Shown here: positions 7,585 through 16,080 of the stretch, in pieces
How the letters are laid out: every line of letters starts with the position of its first letter
Position numbering within the stretch: position 1 is the stretch's first letter
Assembly (NCBI GenBank): GCA_003164045.1
Contig: PLRU01000101.1
Span: 85,127 to 126,682 of the forward strand
Source: Candidatus Lustribacter telmatis
Lineage (GTDB): Bacteria > Vulcanimicrobiota > Vulcanimicrobiia > Vulcanimicrobiales > Vulcanimicrobiaceae
Direction of reading: 5' to 3'
DNA length: 41,556 nt
Program-made: the position numbers and the translations under genes
The notes under the pieces: generated by a model
What the model was told of the DNA's origin: nothing
The model's database searches: none
What the model saw: the letters and a program-made list of their open reading frames with translations, nothing else

Positions 7585-9030
7585 GTGGAGATAGCGTTCG
7601 CCTCGGCCGGAGAAATTGCTCGGCGAATCCGGAGGCGTGAGCTTGGATGCCTTGAAGCGCTCGAATATTTTATCGAGAGGGTCGAGCGCTACGACCAAGC
7701 AGTGAACGCCGTTGTCGTGCATGATTTCGATCGTGCTCGCGAAAGGGCGCGGAGCGCGGACCGGCGCGGTTTGAATTCAGATACGATTGGACCGCTGCAC
7801 GGCGTTCCGATGACCGTCAAAGAGTGCTTTCAGTTGACCGGAACGCCGACGACCTATGGAGTGCCGGCGTATCGCGACAATATTGCGCGCGCAAACGCCG
7901 TCGCCGTCGATCGGCTTCTTCATGCGGGCGCGAACATCTTCGGCAAGACGAATGTTCCGCCGTGGCTCGCAGACGGTCAGAGCGCGAATCCGATCTACGG
8001 TCGAACGAACAATCCGTGGTCACTCGATCGCACTCCCGGCGGGTCATCCGGCGGTTCTGCAGCTGCGTTGGCGGCCGGCCTGACCGGTCTTGAACTCGGG
8101 AGCGACATCGCTTCGTCTATACGCAATCCGGCGCACTACTGTGGCGTCTTCGGTCACAAGACGACGTGGGGAATCGCATCCGCTTATCGTAAGTCGCTCG
8201 CGGAAAGCGCGTCGCCGGACGATATAGCCGTTATCGGACCACTTGCGCGAAACACCGATGACCTCGAACTCGCGCTTTCGATCATCGCTGGGCCCGACGA
8301 AGCGGTGCCATCGAACTTTCGGTTCGGTTTGCCGGTCGAATCCCGCACGCGGCTTGCCGATTTTCGCGTGGCCATTGCTTATGACGACACGTTTGCTGAG
8401 GTTGACGATGAGGTTAGCAATCCGTTGCGGGCGCTAGCCGAAGCCTTGCGGAAAGCCGGCGTATCCGTCCGGGAAACGCGTCCAGATCTTGATAGCGAGA
8501 ACTGCTATCGAATCTACATGACGCTAATGCGGGCGGCCGGCGCCGGACGCGCGAGCGACGGCGACTTTGCGCAGTTGAAGCAGCAGGCCATAACGGTAAA
8601 CGTAAGCGGAGCCGACATGCGCAGCACGGCGCTGCGCGGAGCGACCCTGACTCATCGTGACTGGCTGCGCCTCAATGACGAACGGCGCGGCATTCAAGAT
8701 CGCTGGCGTGCTTTCTTTGAAGATGTCGACGTCTTTCTTTGTCCGCCGCTCTCGACGGCCGCCCATCTGCATATGCTGGAGGAACCAGCACGTCGTATGC
8801 TCACCATCAATGGCAAACAGGTTCCGTACGGTAAGCAGCTATTTTGGGCCGGCCATTCCGGCGTTGCGTATCTTCCGGCAACGGTCGCTCCACTCGCTCG
8901 AACGCCGGGCGGACTTCCGACCGGCGTGCAGATCGTGGGCCCGCAATATCACGATTTGCGCTGTATTCGCTTCGCTCAGTTGCTCGAACGAAACTACTAC
9001 GCATTCGAACCCCCAGCCGGGTACGTTTAG
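7585..9030 (+). CDS. Amidase signature family hydrolase
   Basis: A 481-aa protein with a GTG start at 7585, 7 nt after GGGAG; the ATG at 7581 is out of frame. The Ser-cisSer-Lys triad is present: K79 in P-M-T-V-K-E, S154 in P-G-G-S-S-G-G-S, and the nucleophile S178 in G-S-D-I-A-S-S-I-R. The cisSer-to-nucleophile spacing of 24 residues is that of known family members. The common G-S-D-I-G-G-S is here G-S-D-I-A-S-S. The C-terminal part (G-L-P-T-G-V-Q-I-V-G-P) is complete. It would hydrolyse a carboxamide. GatA is unlikely because gatB and gatC are absent. It is convergent with the Liv-type binding protein and its substrate is unknown. Confidence 0.92.
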   Translation: MEIAFASAGEIARRIRRRELGCLEALEYFIERVERYDQAVNAVVVHDFDRARERARSADRRGLNSDTIGPLHGVPMTVKECFQLTGTPTTYGVPAYRDNIARANAVAVDRLLHAGANIFGKTNVPPWLADGQSANPIYGRTNNPWSLDRTPGGSSGGSAAALAAGLTGLELGSDIASSIRNPAHYCGVFGHKTTWGIASAYRKSLAESASPDDIAVIGPLARNTDDLELALSIIAGPDEAVPSNFRFGLPVESRTRLADFRVAIAYDDTFAEVDDEVSNPLRALAEALRKAGVSVRETRPDLDSENCYRIYMTLMRAAGAGRASDGDFAQLKQQAITVNVSGADMRSTALRGATLTHRDWLRLNDERRGIQDRWRAFFEDVDVFLCPPLSTAAHLHMLEEPARRMLTINGKQVPYGKQLFWAGHSGVAYLPATVAPLARTPGGLPTGVQIVGPQYHDLRCIRFAQLLERNYYAFEPPAGYV

Positions 9031-9119
9031 CGGCCGTCCGGGACGAAAGTGTGATCTCGGCATCGGTGTGGGGCATTGCCCGACTTTCCCAGCCTCGTAC
9101 CTATGCCTGTCGTGCCGGT

Positions 9120-10286
9120 TTAGCGGGTTGGCGCCATCGGCACCGTTTCGATCTCTGTGTTCTGGAGCTTACCGTTCAGTTTTTCGGTTCGCCGGATATA
9201 GACGTTCTGGATGATGTCGCGGGTGGCGGGGTTGAGTTCCACGGGGCCGCGCGGGCTCTCCCACTTGAGACCCTTGAGCGCGGCCATCGTTTTGTCGTAA
9301 TCGAAAGCGCCTTTTTGCGCTAGCGCCGCGGCGTAGATGGCATTCATCGTATCGTACCCTTCAGCTGCGATGACGTTCGGCTCGATGTTCGGTGCAATGC
9401 TCCGTATCGTCCTGACGAATTCGCGGTTGATCGCCGAGTTGTGCGCGGCGCTGTACGGGTAGGCGGAGATCACGCCGATGGCCTGGTCGCCCTCGGATTT
9501 GAGGCTGTTCTCCTCGACCAGATCACCGGTCGCAAGCAGCTTGATTCCGGCTTTGTCGAGTTCGAGCGAATGGTATGCTTGAAGGAACGGCTGCGCACCG
9601 AGCGGTGCAGGCATCCACAGCCAGAGCGCGTCGGGTTTAGCATCCTTGATGCGTTGCAGGTAGGAGGTGAACTGCTTACTGCCGAGCGGCATGGCATCGG
9701 TGCCGAGCATTTTTCCACCGCCCGCGGTGAAGGTTTCGGCGAAGCCGTTGCTCGCGTCCACGCCTGACTGCAAGTTCGAGTAGATGCTGTACGCCGTCTT
9801 CATGCCGTGCGCGGCCGCGTAGCGGCCCATCGCTTGGCCGAGTTCGTAGGTGGTGAACGAATAGCGCGTCATGTTCGGGAACTTCTCGAGGTAGCCCAAG
9901 GCCGTCGCATTGCTGACGAACTCGGGCTTTTTCGCCGCCAGCGCCACGGTGCCGGCCGCGATCGCATTGGCCGTCCAGACGAAGCCCGCAATCGCGTCGA
10001 CCTGATCCTGAACGATCAGTTCTTGCGCGTGGCGTTTGGCGAGGTCGGGATTCAAGCCGCCGTCGTCGCGGCGGATGAGTTCGATCTTGCGTCCGGCGAC
10101 CGTATCGCCGTGCATTTTCATGTACGCGGCGATTCCGGCATCGAATGCCTGCGTGCCGGGATCGCTATCGGAGAAAGTCCAAATGATCCCAACTTTGAGT
10201 GGTGCGTCGGCCGTTGCGACGGTGGCAAAGAGGAGCGAGGAGACGGTCACCGCGATGGCGGCAATGGTTGTGAAGCGGATTCTCAT
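9120..10286 (-). CDS. ABC transporter substrate-binding protein, branched-chain amino acid type (Peripla_BP_6)
   Basis: A 388-aa protein with a signal peptide (M-R-I-R-F ... A-T-V-A-T-A-D-A, cleavage near 26-27), then the type I periplasmic binding fold (L-K-V-G-I-I-W-T-F-S-D-S-D at its start). The ribosome site GAGG is 8 nt before the ATG. The family binds amino acids, amides and, in many soil bacteria, aromatic acids for LIV-type ABC importers. No permease or ATPase gene is nearby, so it must share a distant transporter. It is divergent from the tandem Rieske operon, which suggests that it captures that operon's substrate. Confidence 0.9.
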   Translation of the reverse strand: MRIRFTTIAAIAVTVSSLLFATVATADAPLKVGIIWTFSDSDPGTQAFDAGIAAYMKMHGDTVAGRKIELIRRDDGGLNPDLAKRHAQELIVQDQVDAIAGFVWTANAIAAGTVALAAKKPEFVSNATALGYLEKFPNMTRYSFTTYELGQAMGRYAAAHGMKTAYSIYSNLQSGVDASNGFAETFTAGGGKMLGTDAMPLGSKQFTSYLQRIKDAKPDALWLWMPAPLGAQPFLQAYHSLELDKAGIKLLATGDLVEENSLKSEGDQAIGVISAYPYSAAHNSAINREFVRTIRSIAPNIEPNVIAAEGYDTMNAIYAAALAQKGAFDYDKTMAALKGLKWESPRGPVELNPATRDIIQNVYIRRTEKLNGKLQNTEIETVPMAPTR

Positions 10287-10336
10287 GTTGAGGACCTCGT
10301 CGAGCGGCAGCGTCCCGTCATGATCCGTCTAGGAGA

Positions 10337-10386
10337 TTGACAGGTACCTTGTCGATATTGACAACGCGATGCCGATGTCCTACCGT
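10337..10386 (+). promoter_or_regulatory. Promoter and inverted repeat upstream of the tandem Rieske operon
   Basis: TTGACA at 10358-10363 is followed after 17 bp by TACCGT (10381-10386), a plausible -35/-10 pair; a further TTGACA lies at 10337-10342. The -35 is embedded in the inverted repeat TTGTC-gatatt-GACAA (10349-10364), where a repressor could block polymerase. The region separates the divergent binding-protein and Rieske genes. The MarR gene at 18208 is a candidate binder, by inference only. Confidence 0.45.
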
Positions 10387-10431
10387 CCTTATGGACAGCG
10401 GCTTTTTCGGGCCCGCAGTTAGGAGTACCGA

Positions 10432-11652
10432 ATGTTGAGCGTGGAAGAGAACGAATTGCTCACGCGCGTGGGCCCCGGCACGCCGGGCGGCTCGCTGCTG
10501 CGCCGTTACTGGCATCCGGTCATGAAGGCGAGTGCTCTCGAAGCCGGCGGTGAGCCGTTGCGCGTGCGGCTGCTTTGCGAGGACTTCGTCGCATTTCGTT
10601 CGCCGGATGGCGAGCTTGGATTCATCGAAGAAGCCTGCCCGCATCGTCGCGTCTCGATGTCGCTCGCGCGCAATGAAGCGTGCGGACTGCGCTGCCTCTT
10701 CCACGGTTGGGTCGTTGGTCGCGATGGGACGGTCGTCGAAGCGCCGTCGGAGCGCGGCAATTTCGCCGCGAAAGTGCGCACACAGCGCTACCGCGTGCGT
10801 GAAGAAGCGGGGCTCGTTTGGGTCTTCATCGGCTCAGGGGAGCCGGCGCCCTTTCCGGCGTTTCCCTTCACCGCGCTTCCGCTCGATCATATCGACGTCG
10901 CGCAAGTGCCGGGCCGTTGCAACTGGGCGCAGTTGCTCGAAGGGCAGATCGACTCGGCCCACGTTTCGCATCTCCACTCCAGCGTGCCGAACCCGCTGAG
11001 TGCGATGAACAACTATGACCCCGCGCCGCGCTTCGACGTGCACAACACCGCGTGGGGCTATCACATCGGCGCGCTTCGCTCGCTTCCCGACGGCCGGTAT
11101 TACACGCGGATCACCGAGTTCGTGATGCCGTACTTTCAGTTCATCCCGCCGGCCGCTCCGCCGGAGACAGCGCTTTACGACACGATCCCGCGGTTCATGG
11201 TGTGCCAGGTCCCGCTCGACGACGAGCACACGACGGTCTGGTACATCATGTGGAAGACGAGCGGCCCGATCGAGCGCGGCGAACCCGGGGCGCGGTGGGA
11301 GATCTGGAACCAAGAGTACCAGGCAGTGATCGACCAGCACAAGTTCGGGCAAGATCGTGCGGGCATGCGCGCCGGCCACTTCAGCGGGATCAACAACCTG
11401 CTTACCGAGGACATGGCCGTTGCCGAAAGCATGGGGCCGATTGCGGATCGCTCGCGCGAATACCTCGGCTCGAGTGATACCGCGGTCGCGCGCTTCCGGC
11501 GCCAGTATCTCGAAGCAATCCGCGACAACGCCGAAGGGCGGTTACCGCGCGGCTTGGCCCCCGATACGCCCTTCGCCCTGATCGAAGGGCGCGGGGTGAT
11601 CCATCGTGCGCCGGACGCCTGGCGCGAGGCGCTCGCGCCGGAGCTCGCCTGA
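10432..11652 (+). CDS. Rieske non-haem iron oxygenase alpha subunit, tandem copy 1
   Basis: A 406-aa protein with an ATG 6 nt after AGGAG (10421-10425). Rieske ligands are C69, H71, C88 and H91. The mononuclear iron site is D174, H177 and H182 (Q-I-D-S-A-H-V-S-H-L-H). The C-terminal segment M-G-P-I-A-D-R-S-R-E-Y-L-G-S-S-D is of the VanA/LigX O-demethylase and phthalate oxygenase type. Its stop shares a base with the start of the next gene, which encodes a close paralogue. No ferredoxin reductase is in this operon. Likely role: hydroxylation or demethylation of an aryl acid before or after CoA activation by the downstream genes. Confidence 0.93.
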   Translation: MLSVEENELLTRVGPGTPGGSLLRRYWHPVMKASALEAGGEPLRVRLLCEDFVAFRSPDGELGFIEEACPHRRVSMSLARNEACGLRCLFHGWVVGRDGTVVEAPSERGNFAAKVRTQRYRVREEAGLVWVFIGSGEPAPFPAFPFTALPLDHIDVAQVPGRCNWAQLLEGQIDSAHVSHLHSSVPNPLSAMNNYDPAPRFDVHNTAWGYHIGALRSLPDGRYYTRITEFVMPYFQFIPPAAPPETALYDTIPRFMVCQVPLDDEHTTVWYIMWKTSGPIERGEPGARWEIWNQEYQAVIDQHKFGQDRAGMRAGHFSGINNLLTEDMAVAESMGPIADRSREYLGSSDTAVARFRRQYLEAIRDNAEGRLPRGLAPDTPFALIEGRGVIHRAPDAWREALAPELA

Positions 11653-12893
11653 TGCTGGCCGTCGCAGAGAACGAATTGCTCGTGCGCGTCGGCCCGGACT
11701 CGCCCGGCGGCGCGCTGCTGCGCCGCTATTGGCATCCCGTGTTGAAGGCGAGCGTCCTCGAAGCCGGCGGCGAGCCGTTGCACGTACGATTGCTCGGCGA
11801 GGACTTCGTTGCGTTTCGCTCGCCGGACGGCGAGTTGGGTTTCATCGAAGAAGGCTGTCCGCATCGGCGCGTTTCGTTGTCGCTTGCGCGCAACGAAGCG
11901 TGCGGACTCCGCTGCATCTTTCATGGCTGGGTCGTGGGCCGCGACGGTGCGGTCGTCGAGGCTCCGTCGGAGCCGGCCGAACGCGGTAACTTCGCCTCCA
12001 AGGTGCGGACGCGGCGGTTCCACGTGCGCGAGGCGGCCGGGCTCGTGTGGGCCTTCATCGGCGATGGGGCACCGGCGCCGTTCCCGGCGTTTCCGTTCAC
12101 TGCGCTGCCGGTCGACCACATCGATGTCGCGGAGGTGCCGGGGGCCTGCAATTGGGCGCAACTGCTCGAAGGGCAGATCGACTCCGCGCACATCTCGCAC
12201 CTCCACGCTTCGAGTGCGACGATTTCCACGAACCCGTCGATCGCCGCCGCGCTCACCGACAAGGCTCCGCGCTTCGAGGTCCGCAACACGCCGTGGGGCT
12301 TTCACGTCGGCGCGGTGCGCACGCTGCCCGACGGCCGGTACTACACGCGCGTTACCGAGTTCGTGATGCCGTATTACCAGGGCATCGCACCAGCCGTACC
12401 TCCGGAGACGGACCTCTACGACACGATCCCGCGCTTCATCGTGTGCCAGGTACCGCTCGACGACGAACACACGACGGTCTGGTACATCATGTGGAAGCCG
12501 AGCGCGCCGATCGTGCGCGGCGAGGTTGGGGCGATGTGGGAGATCTGGAACCAGGAGTACCAGGCCGTACGCGGCCGGCACAAGATGGGGCAAGATCGCG
12601 CGTTGATGCGCGCCGGACACTTCAGCGGGATCAACAACCTGCTCACCGAGGACATGGCCGTCGCCGAGGGTGCGGGACCGGTCGCAGACCGGTCCCGCGA
12701 GACCCTCGGTACGAGCGACACGGCAGTCGCGCGCTTCCGGCGCCAGTACCTCGAAGCGATTCGCGACAACGCGGAGGGGCGGCTGCCGCGCGGCCTGGCC
12801 GCGGATACGCCCTTCGCTCTCATCGAAGGGCGCGGCGTCTTTCACCGCGAGGCGGACGCATGGCGTGACGCCCTCGCACCGGAGCTCGTTTAG
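11652..12893 (+). CDS. Rieske non-haem iron oxygenase alpha subunit, tandem copy 2
   Basis: A 413-aa paralogue of the gene before it, nearly the same over the Rieske domain (ligands C69, H71, C88, H91; iron site D177, H180, H185). It differs by a four-residue insert (E-P-A-E) after residue 106 and by a different, longer loop just after the second iron histidine (A-S-S-A-T-I-S-T-N-P-S versus S-S-V-P-N-P-L-S). That loop lies near the substrate pocket in this family, so the copies probably differ in substrate range or form a hetero-oligomer. The ATG overlaps the stop of copy 1 by one base, so translation is coupled. Confidence 0.93.
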   Translation: MLAVAENELLVRVGPDSPGGALLRRYWHPVLKASVLEAGGEPLHVRLLGEDFVAFRSPDGELGFIEEGCPHRRVSLSLARNEACGLRCIFHGWVVGRDGAVVEAPSEPAERGNFASKVRTRRFHVREAAGLVWAFIGDGAPAPFPAFPFTALPVDHIDVAEVPGACNWAQLLEGQIDSAHISHLHASSATISTNPSIAAALTDKAPRFEVRNTPWGFHVGAVRTLPDGRYYTRVTEFVMPYYQGIAPAVPPETDLYDTIPRFIVCQVPLDDEHTTVWYIMWKPSAPIVRGEVGAMWEIWNQEYQAVRGRHKMGQDRALMRAGHFSGINNLLTEDMAVAEGAGPVADRSRETLGTSDTAVARFRRQYLEAIRDNAEGRLPRGLAADTPFALIEGRGVFHREADAWRDALAPELV

Positions 12894-12904
12894 GTGATCG
12901 CTCG

Positions 12905-14047
12905 GTGGATCTGAGTCTCTCGCTCGCGGACGAGGCGTTTCGCACCGAGGTGCGCGCGTTTCTCGCGGTTGCCGTTCCGCCGGATGTGCGGGACAAAGTC
13001 TTGCGCGGTGAACCGTTGCTCGATTCCGAGCGCGATGCATGGTATCGCGCGCTGTACGAGCGCGGGTGGATGGCACCGGCTTGGCCCGCCGCGTACGGCG
13101 GCGCCGCCTGGACGCCGATTCAACGGCTCATCTTCGACGAGGAAGCGAGCACCTCAGGCGCCCCCCTCGCCGGTTTGCCCGGCGTGTTCATGCTCGGGCC
13201 GATTCTGATCGCCTTCGCGAGCGAAGAGCAGAAGGCGCGGTATCTGCCGCGTACGCTCAGCGGAGAGATCCGGTGGTGCCAAGGATACACGGAGCCCGGT
13301 TCGGGTTCGGATCTCGCATCGCTGCAGACGCGTGCGGTCCCCGACGGGGACGAGTACGTTGTCGACGGGCAGAAGATTTGGATCACGCAGGCCGACCGGG
13401 CCGACATGATGTTCTGTCTTGTGCGTACGTCAACCGGTGAGAAGAAGCAAGAGGGCATCTCGTTTCTGCTGATCGACATGACGTCGCCGGGCATTATGGT
13501 GCGTCCAATCAAGCTGCTCAGTAACGACTCGGAGATCTGCGAAGTGTTCTTCGACGGCGTGCGCGTGCCGGTGGCGAATCGCGTCGGCAACGAAGGCGAG
13601 GGATGGACTTACGCGACGCGCCTGCTCGAGCACGAACGCAGTGCCGTCGGCAATGTCAACCGCGCTCGAGCCGCGCTCATGCGCATCCGCGAGTTCGCGG
13701 CCGGGCGCCGCAACGGAACTGCCTCGCAGCTCGACGATCCCACGTTTGCGAACGCGCTCGCGCGGCTGCATATCCGTTTGCAGGCGGCAACCTTCATACA
13801 GTTACGCGCCGTCGCGGCGGCGACTGCCGGCGAACGCCCGGGCCCCGAGTCGTCGCTGCTCAAGATCATCGGCACGGAGATCACGAAAGATCTCGCGCAT
13901 CTGGCGATGAGCGCGATCGGCTACCCCGCGATCGAGAAGCAGGCCTTCGAGACGATACGGTATTTCGACAGTCTCAAATTGTCGATCTTGTCGGGATCGA
14001 ACGAGATCCAGCGGAACATCGTCGCCAAGCGTATTCTGGGTTTGTAG
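12905..14047 (+). CDS. Acyl-CoA dehydrogenase, FadE-like (first of a pair)
   Basis: A 380-aa protein with a GTG start 11 nt after the Rieske stop. Family segments: W-C-Q-G-Y-T-E-P-G-S-G-S-D-L-A-S (flavin/substrate loop), W-I-T-Q-A, and the C-terminal G-S-N-E-I-Q-R-N-I. The usual Y-E-G-T catalytic glutamate motif is replaced by L-S-G-S, as in many dehydrogenases that work on bulky aryl or steroid side chains and often form alpha2beta2 complexes. The partner is the next gene, 12 bp downstream. Together they may oxidise an arylpropanoyl-CoA to the 2-enoyl-CoA for the hydratase/lyase downstream. The substrate is inferred from gene order only. Confidence 0.9.
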   Translation: MDLSLSLADEAFRTEVRAFLAVAVPPDVRDKVLRGEPLLDSERDAWYRALYERGWMAPAWPAAYGGAAWTPIQRLIFDEEASTSGAPLAGLPGVFMLGPILIAFASEEQKARYLPRTLSGEIRWCQGYTEPGSGSDLASLQTRAVPDGDEYVVDGQKIWITQADRADMMFCLVRTSTGEKKQEGISFLLIDMTSPGIMVRPIKLLSNDSEICEVFFDGVRVPVANRVGNEGEGWTYATRLLEHERSAVGNVNRARAALMRIREFAAGRRNGTASQLDDPTFANALARLHIRLQAATFIQLRAVAAATAGERPGPESSLLKIIGTEITKDLAHLAMSAIGYPAIEKQAFETIRYFDSLKLSILSGSNEIQRNIVAKRILGL

Positions 14048-14059
14048 GCGGATCGCAAA

Positions 14060-15217
14060 ATGGATTTCACGCTTACCCCCGAGCAGACGCTGATGCGAGA
14101 CAGCGTCGAGCGCTTCGTCGCCGAACACTATGCGTTCGAACAACGCGTGGAGCGCGAGCGCAGCATCGCGGGCTGGAGCCGCGATCACTGGGCGTCGTTC
14201 GCTGAATTAGGCTGGCTCGGACTCCCGATCCCGGAAGCCCACGGCGGCTTCGGCGGGACCGCCGTCGATACGATGATCCTGATGGAAGCATTCGGCGGCG
14301 GATTGGTGGCGGAGCCGTTCGTTCCGACCGTCGTGCTTGCCGGCGGCATCCTGGAGACGGCGTCTGCAGAATCGGGGGCCGCCGAGATGCTCGCGGAGAT
14401 CGTCGCAGGCGACCGCATCGTCACGCTCGCGTATGCGGAGCCGCACGGCGGCTACGACCCACGCTTCGTCGAGACGAGCGCGCGGCGGGATGGCGACGTG
14501 CTCGTCCTCGACGGTCGCAAGATTGCGGTACCGTACGGCGCTGCGGCGCACACCGCGATCGTCTCCGTGCGCACCGCCGGCGCGAGCGATGCGCCCGACG
14601 GGATCACGCTGGTTGCCGTCGATCTAGATGCGCATGGCGTGACGCGTCGCGACTACGTGACCTACGACGAACGCCGCGCCTCCGATCTAACACTGGAAGG
14701 CGTGCGCGTTCCGGTCGCTGCCGTCATCAGCACGCTCGGCGAAGGACTTCCCGCGCTCGAGCGTGCGATCGATCGCGCCATCGCCGCGCTCTGCGCGGAG
14801 GCGGTCGGCGCGATGGGTATCGTTTTGCGCGCTACCATCGACTACCTCAAGGCGCGCAACCAATTCGGCCGGCCGATCGGCTCGTTTCAAGCGCTCCAAC
14901 ATCGGGCCGTCGACATGCTGATCCAGCTCGAGCTGGCCCGCGGCATGGCCGCATACGTCGCGACCGAGGTTGACGGCGACGACCCGTTCGCGCGCCGGAA
15001 TGCCGCCGCCGCGGCCAAGGTGCAGATCGGAGAATCGAGCCGCTTCATCGCCGAGCAGGCCGTGCAGCTGCACGGCGCGATCGGACTGACCGACGAGTTG
15101 TTCGTCGGTGGGTACGTGAAACGCTTGACGATGATCGGGCGCGAGTTCGGCGACGAAGGCTTTTTTCTCAAACGTTATTCGTTGACAGAACATCTAGAAA
15201 GTGGTGGTTTTTCGTGA
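14060..15217 (+). CDS. Acyl-CoA dehydrogenase (second of a pair)
   Basis: A 385-aa protein whose N-terminal helical domain is normal, with a middle barrel that is weakly conserved. The C-terminal domain has the R-N-Q-F-G-R-P-I-G-S-F-Q FAD-contact motif and Q-L-H-G-A-I-G-L-T-D-E. It lacks Y-E-G-T. It complements the first dehydrogenase, which has the G-S-N-E-I-Q-R end but no R-x-Q-F-G motif. This is the pattern of heteromeric acyl-CoA dehydrogenases, in which each subunit supplies half of the FAD and active sites. The stop overlaps the GTG of the hydratase/lyase gene (GTGA). Confidence 0.9.
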   Translation: MDFTLTPEQTLMRDSVERFVAEHYAFEQRVERERSIAGWSRDHWASFAELGWLGLPIPEAHGGFGGTAVDTMILMEAFGGGLVAEPFVPTVVLAGGILETASAESGAAEMLAEIVAGDRIVTLAYAEPHGGYDPRFVETSARRDGDVLVLDGRKIAVPYGAAAHTAIVSVRTAGASDAPDGITLVAVDLDAHGVTRRDYVTYDERRASDLTLEGVRVPVAAVISTLGEGLPALERAIDRAIAALCAEAVGAMGIVLRATIDYLKARNQFGRPIGSFQALQHRAVDMLIQLELARGMAAYVATEVDGDDPFARRNAAAAAKVQIGESSRFIAEQAVQLHGAIGLTDELFVGGYVKRLTMIGREFGDEGFFLKRYSLTEHLESGGFS

Positions 15218-16080
15218 CCTCAGCGACATCATCCGGAGCCGAAGCCGAAGCCGGTGAACTCAGTACATCGACCGTCAAGGTCACCTTCGAAGACGGGATC
15301 GCGTGGGTGGTGCTCAACCGGCCCGAAAAACGCAACGCCATGAACCCCGCGATGAATCGCGACATGAACGTGATTCTCGACGCGTTGGAGATCGACGATC
15401 GCTGCAAAGTGCTCGTCTTGACGGGCGCCGGCGACGCGTTCACCGCCGGGATGGACCTCAGAGAGTTCTTCCGGGAAACGGCGGGATTCGATCCGATCAA
15501 GCGCCGCCGGACGATGGCGCAAGCCACCAACTGGCAGTGGCGGAAGTTGCGCTATTTCGCCAAGCCGACGATCGCGATGGTCAACGGCTGGACGTTCGGC
15601 GGGGGTTTCCTCCCGCTCGTCGCGTGCGACCTCGCGATCGCCGCCGACGACGCGACATTCGGCGTTTCGGAGATCAACTGGGGCATCATCCCGGCCGGTA
15701 ACGTCACCAAGGCGATCGAAGCCGTGCTCAACGAACGCCAGGCACTGCGCTACATCATGACCGGCGACCCGTTCGATGGGAAGAAGGCCGCCGAAATCGG
15801 CCTCGTTACCGAGGCCGTGCCGCGCGACCAGCTGCGCGTCACAGTCGTCGCGCTCGCGCAAAAGCTCATGAAGAAAAACCCCATCACGCTCTGGAATGCG
15901 AAGGTCGCGTTCAAGCACATCGGCGAGATGGATTGGGAGCTCTCGGAAGAGTACTTGACGGCCAAGGCGATTGCCAACACGGCGATGGATCCGGAACGCG
16001 GCTCCGAACGCGGTCTCAAACAGTTCCTCGACGACAAGTCGTACAAGCCGGGGTTGGGCGAGTACCAGCGTGAGGAGTGA
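15214..16080 (+). CDS. Hydroxycinnamoyl-CoA hydratase/lyase homologue with altered active site (crotonase family)
   Basis: A 288-aa protein with a GTG start in a 4-bp overlap with the dehydrogenase. It aligns without gaps, by memory, to Pseudomonas fluorescens hydroxycinnamoyl-CoA hydratase-lyase with an offset of 10 (N-R-P-E-K-R-N-A-M; W-T-F-G-G-G-F; G-V-S-E-I-N-W-G; L-D-D-K-S-x-K-P-G-L at the end). The acid/base glutamate is kept (E153 for E143). The residues for the substrate phenol are not: Tyr75 is F85, Tyr239 is T249, and Ser123 is L133. So it should hydrate an aryl-enoyl-CoA and perhaps split it to an aldehyde and acetyl-CoA, but probably on a substrate without a free para-hydroxyl. 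It could also be a plain hydratase. Confidence 0.88.
   Translation: MTSATSSGAEAEAGELSTSTVKVTFEDGIAWVVLNRPEKRNAMNPAMNRDMNVILDALEIDDRCKVLVLTGAGDAFTAGMDLREFFRETAGFDPIKRRRTMAQATNWQWRKLRYFAKPTIAMVNGWTFGGGFLPLVACDLAIAADDATFGVSEINWGIIPAGNVTKAIEAVLNERQALRYIMTGDPFDGKKAAEIGLVTEAVPRDQLRVTVVALAQKLMKKNPITLWNAKVAFKHIGEMDWELSEEYLTAKAIANTAMDPERGSERGLKQFLDDKSYKPGLGEYQREE

Noticed and set aside
7585..9030. Glutamyl-tRNA amidotransferase subunit A
   Set aside because: No gatB or gatC nearby, and the nucleophile loop and C-terminal part are nearer to general amidases.
11175..13076. Long minus-strand open frame (633 codons) opposite the tandem Rieske genes
   Set aside because: It lies fully antisense to two well-supported genes, is very rich in Arg, Ala and His, and has no recognisable motif. 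Long antisense frames are common in high-GC DNA.
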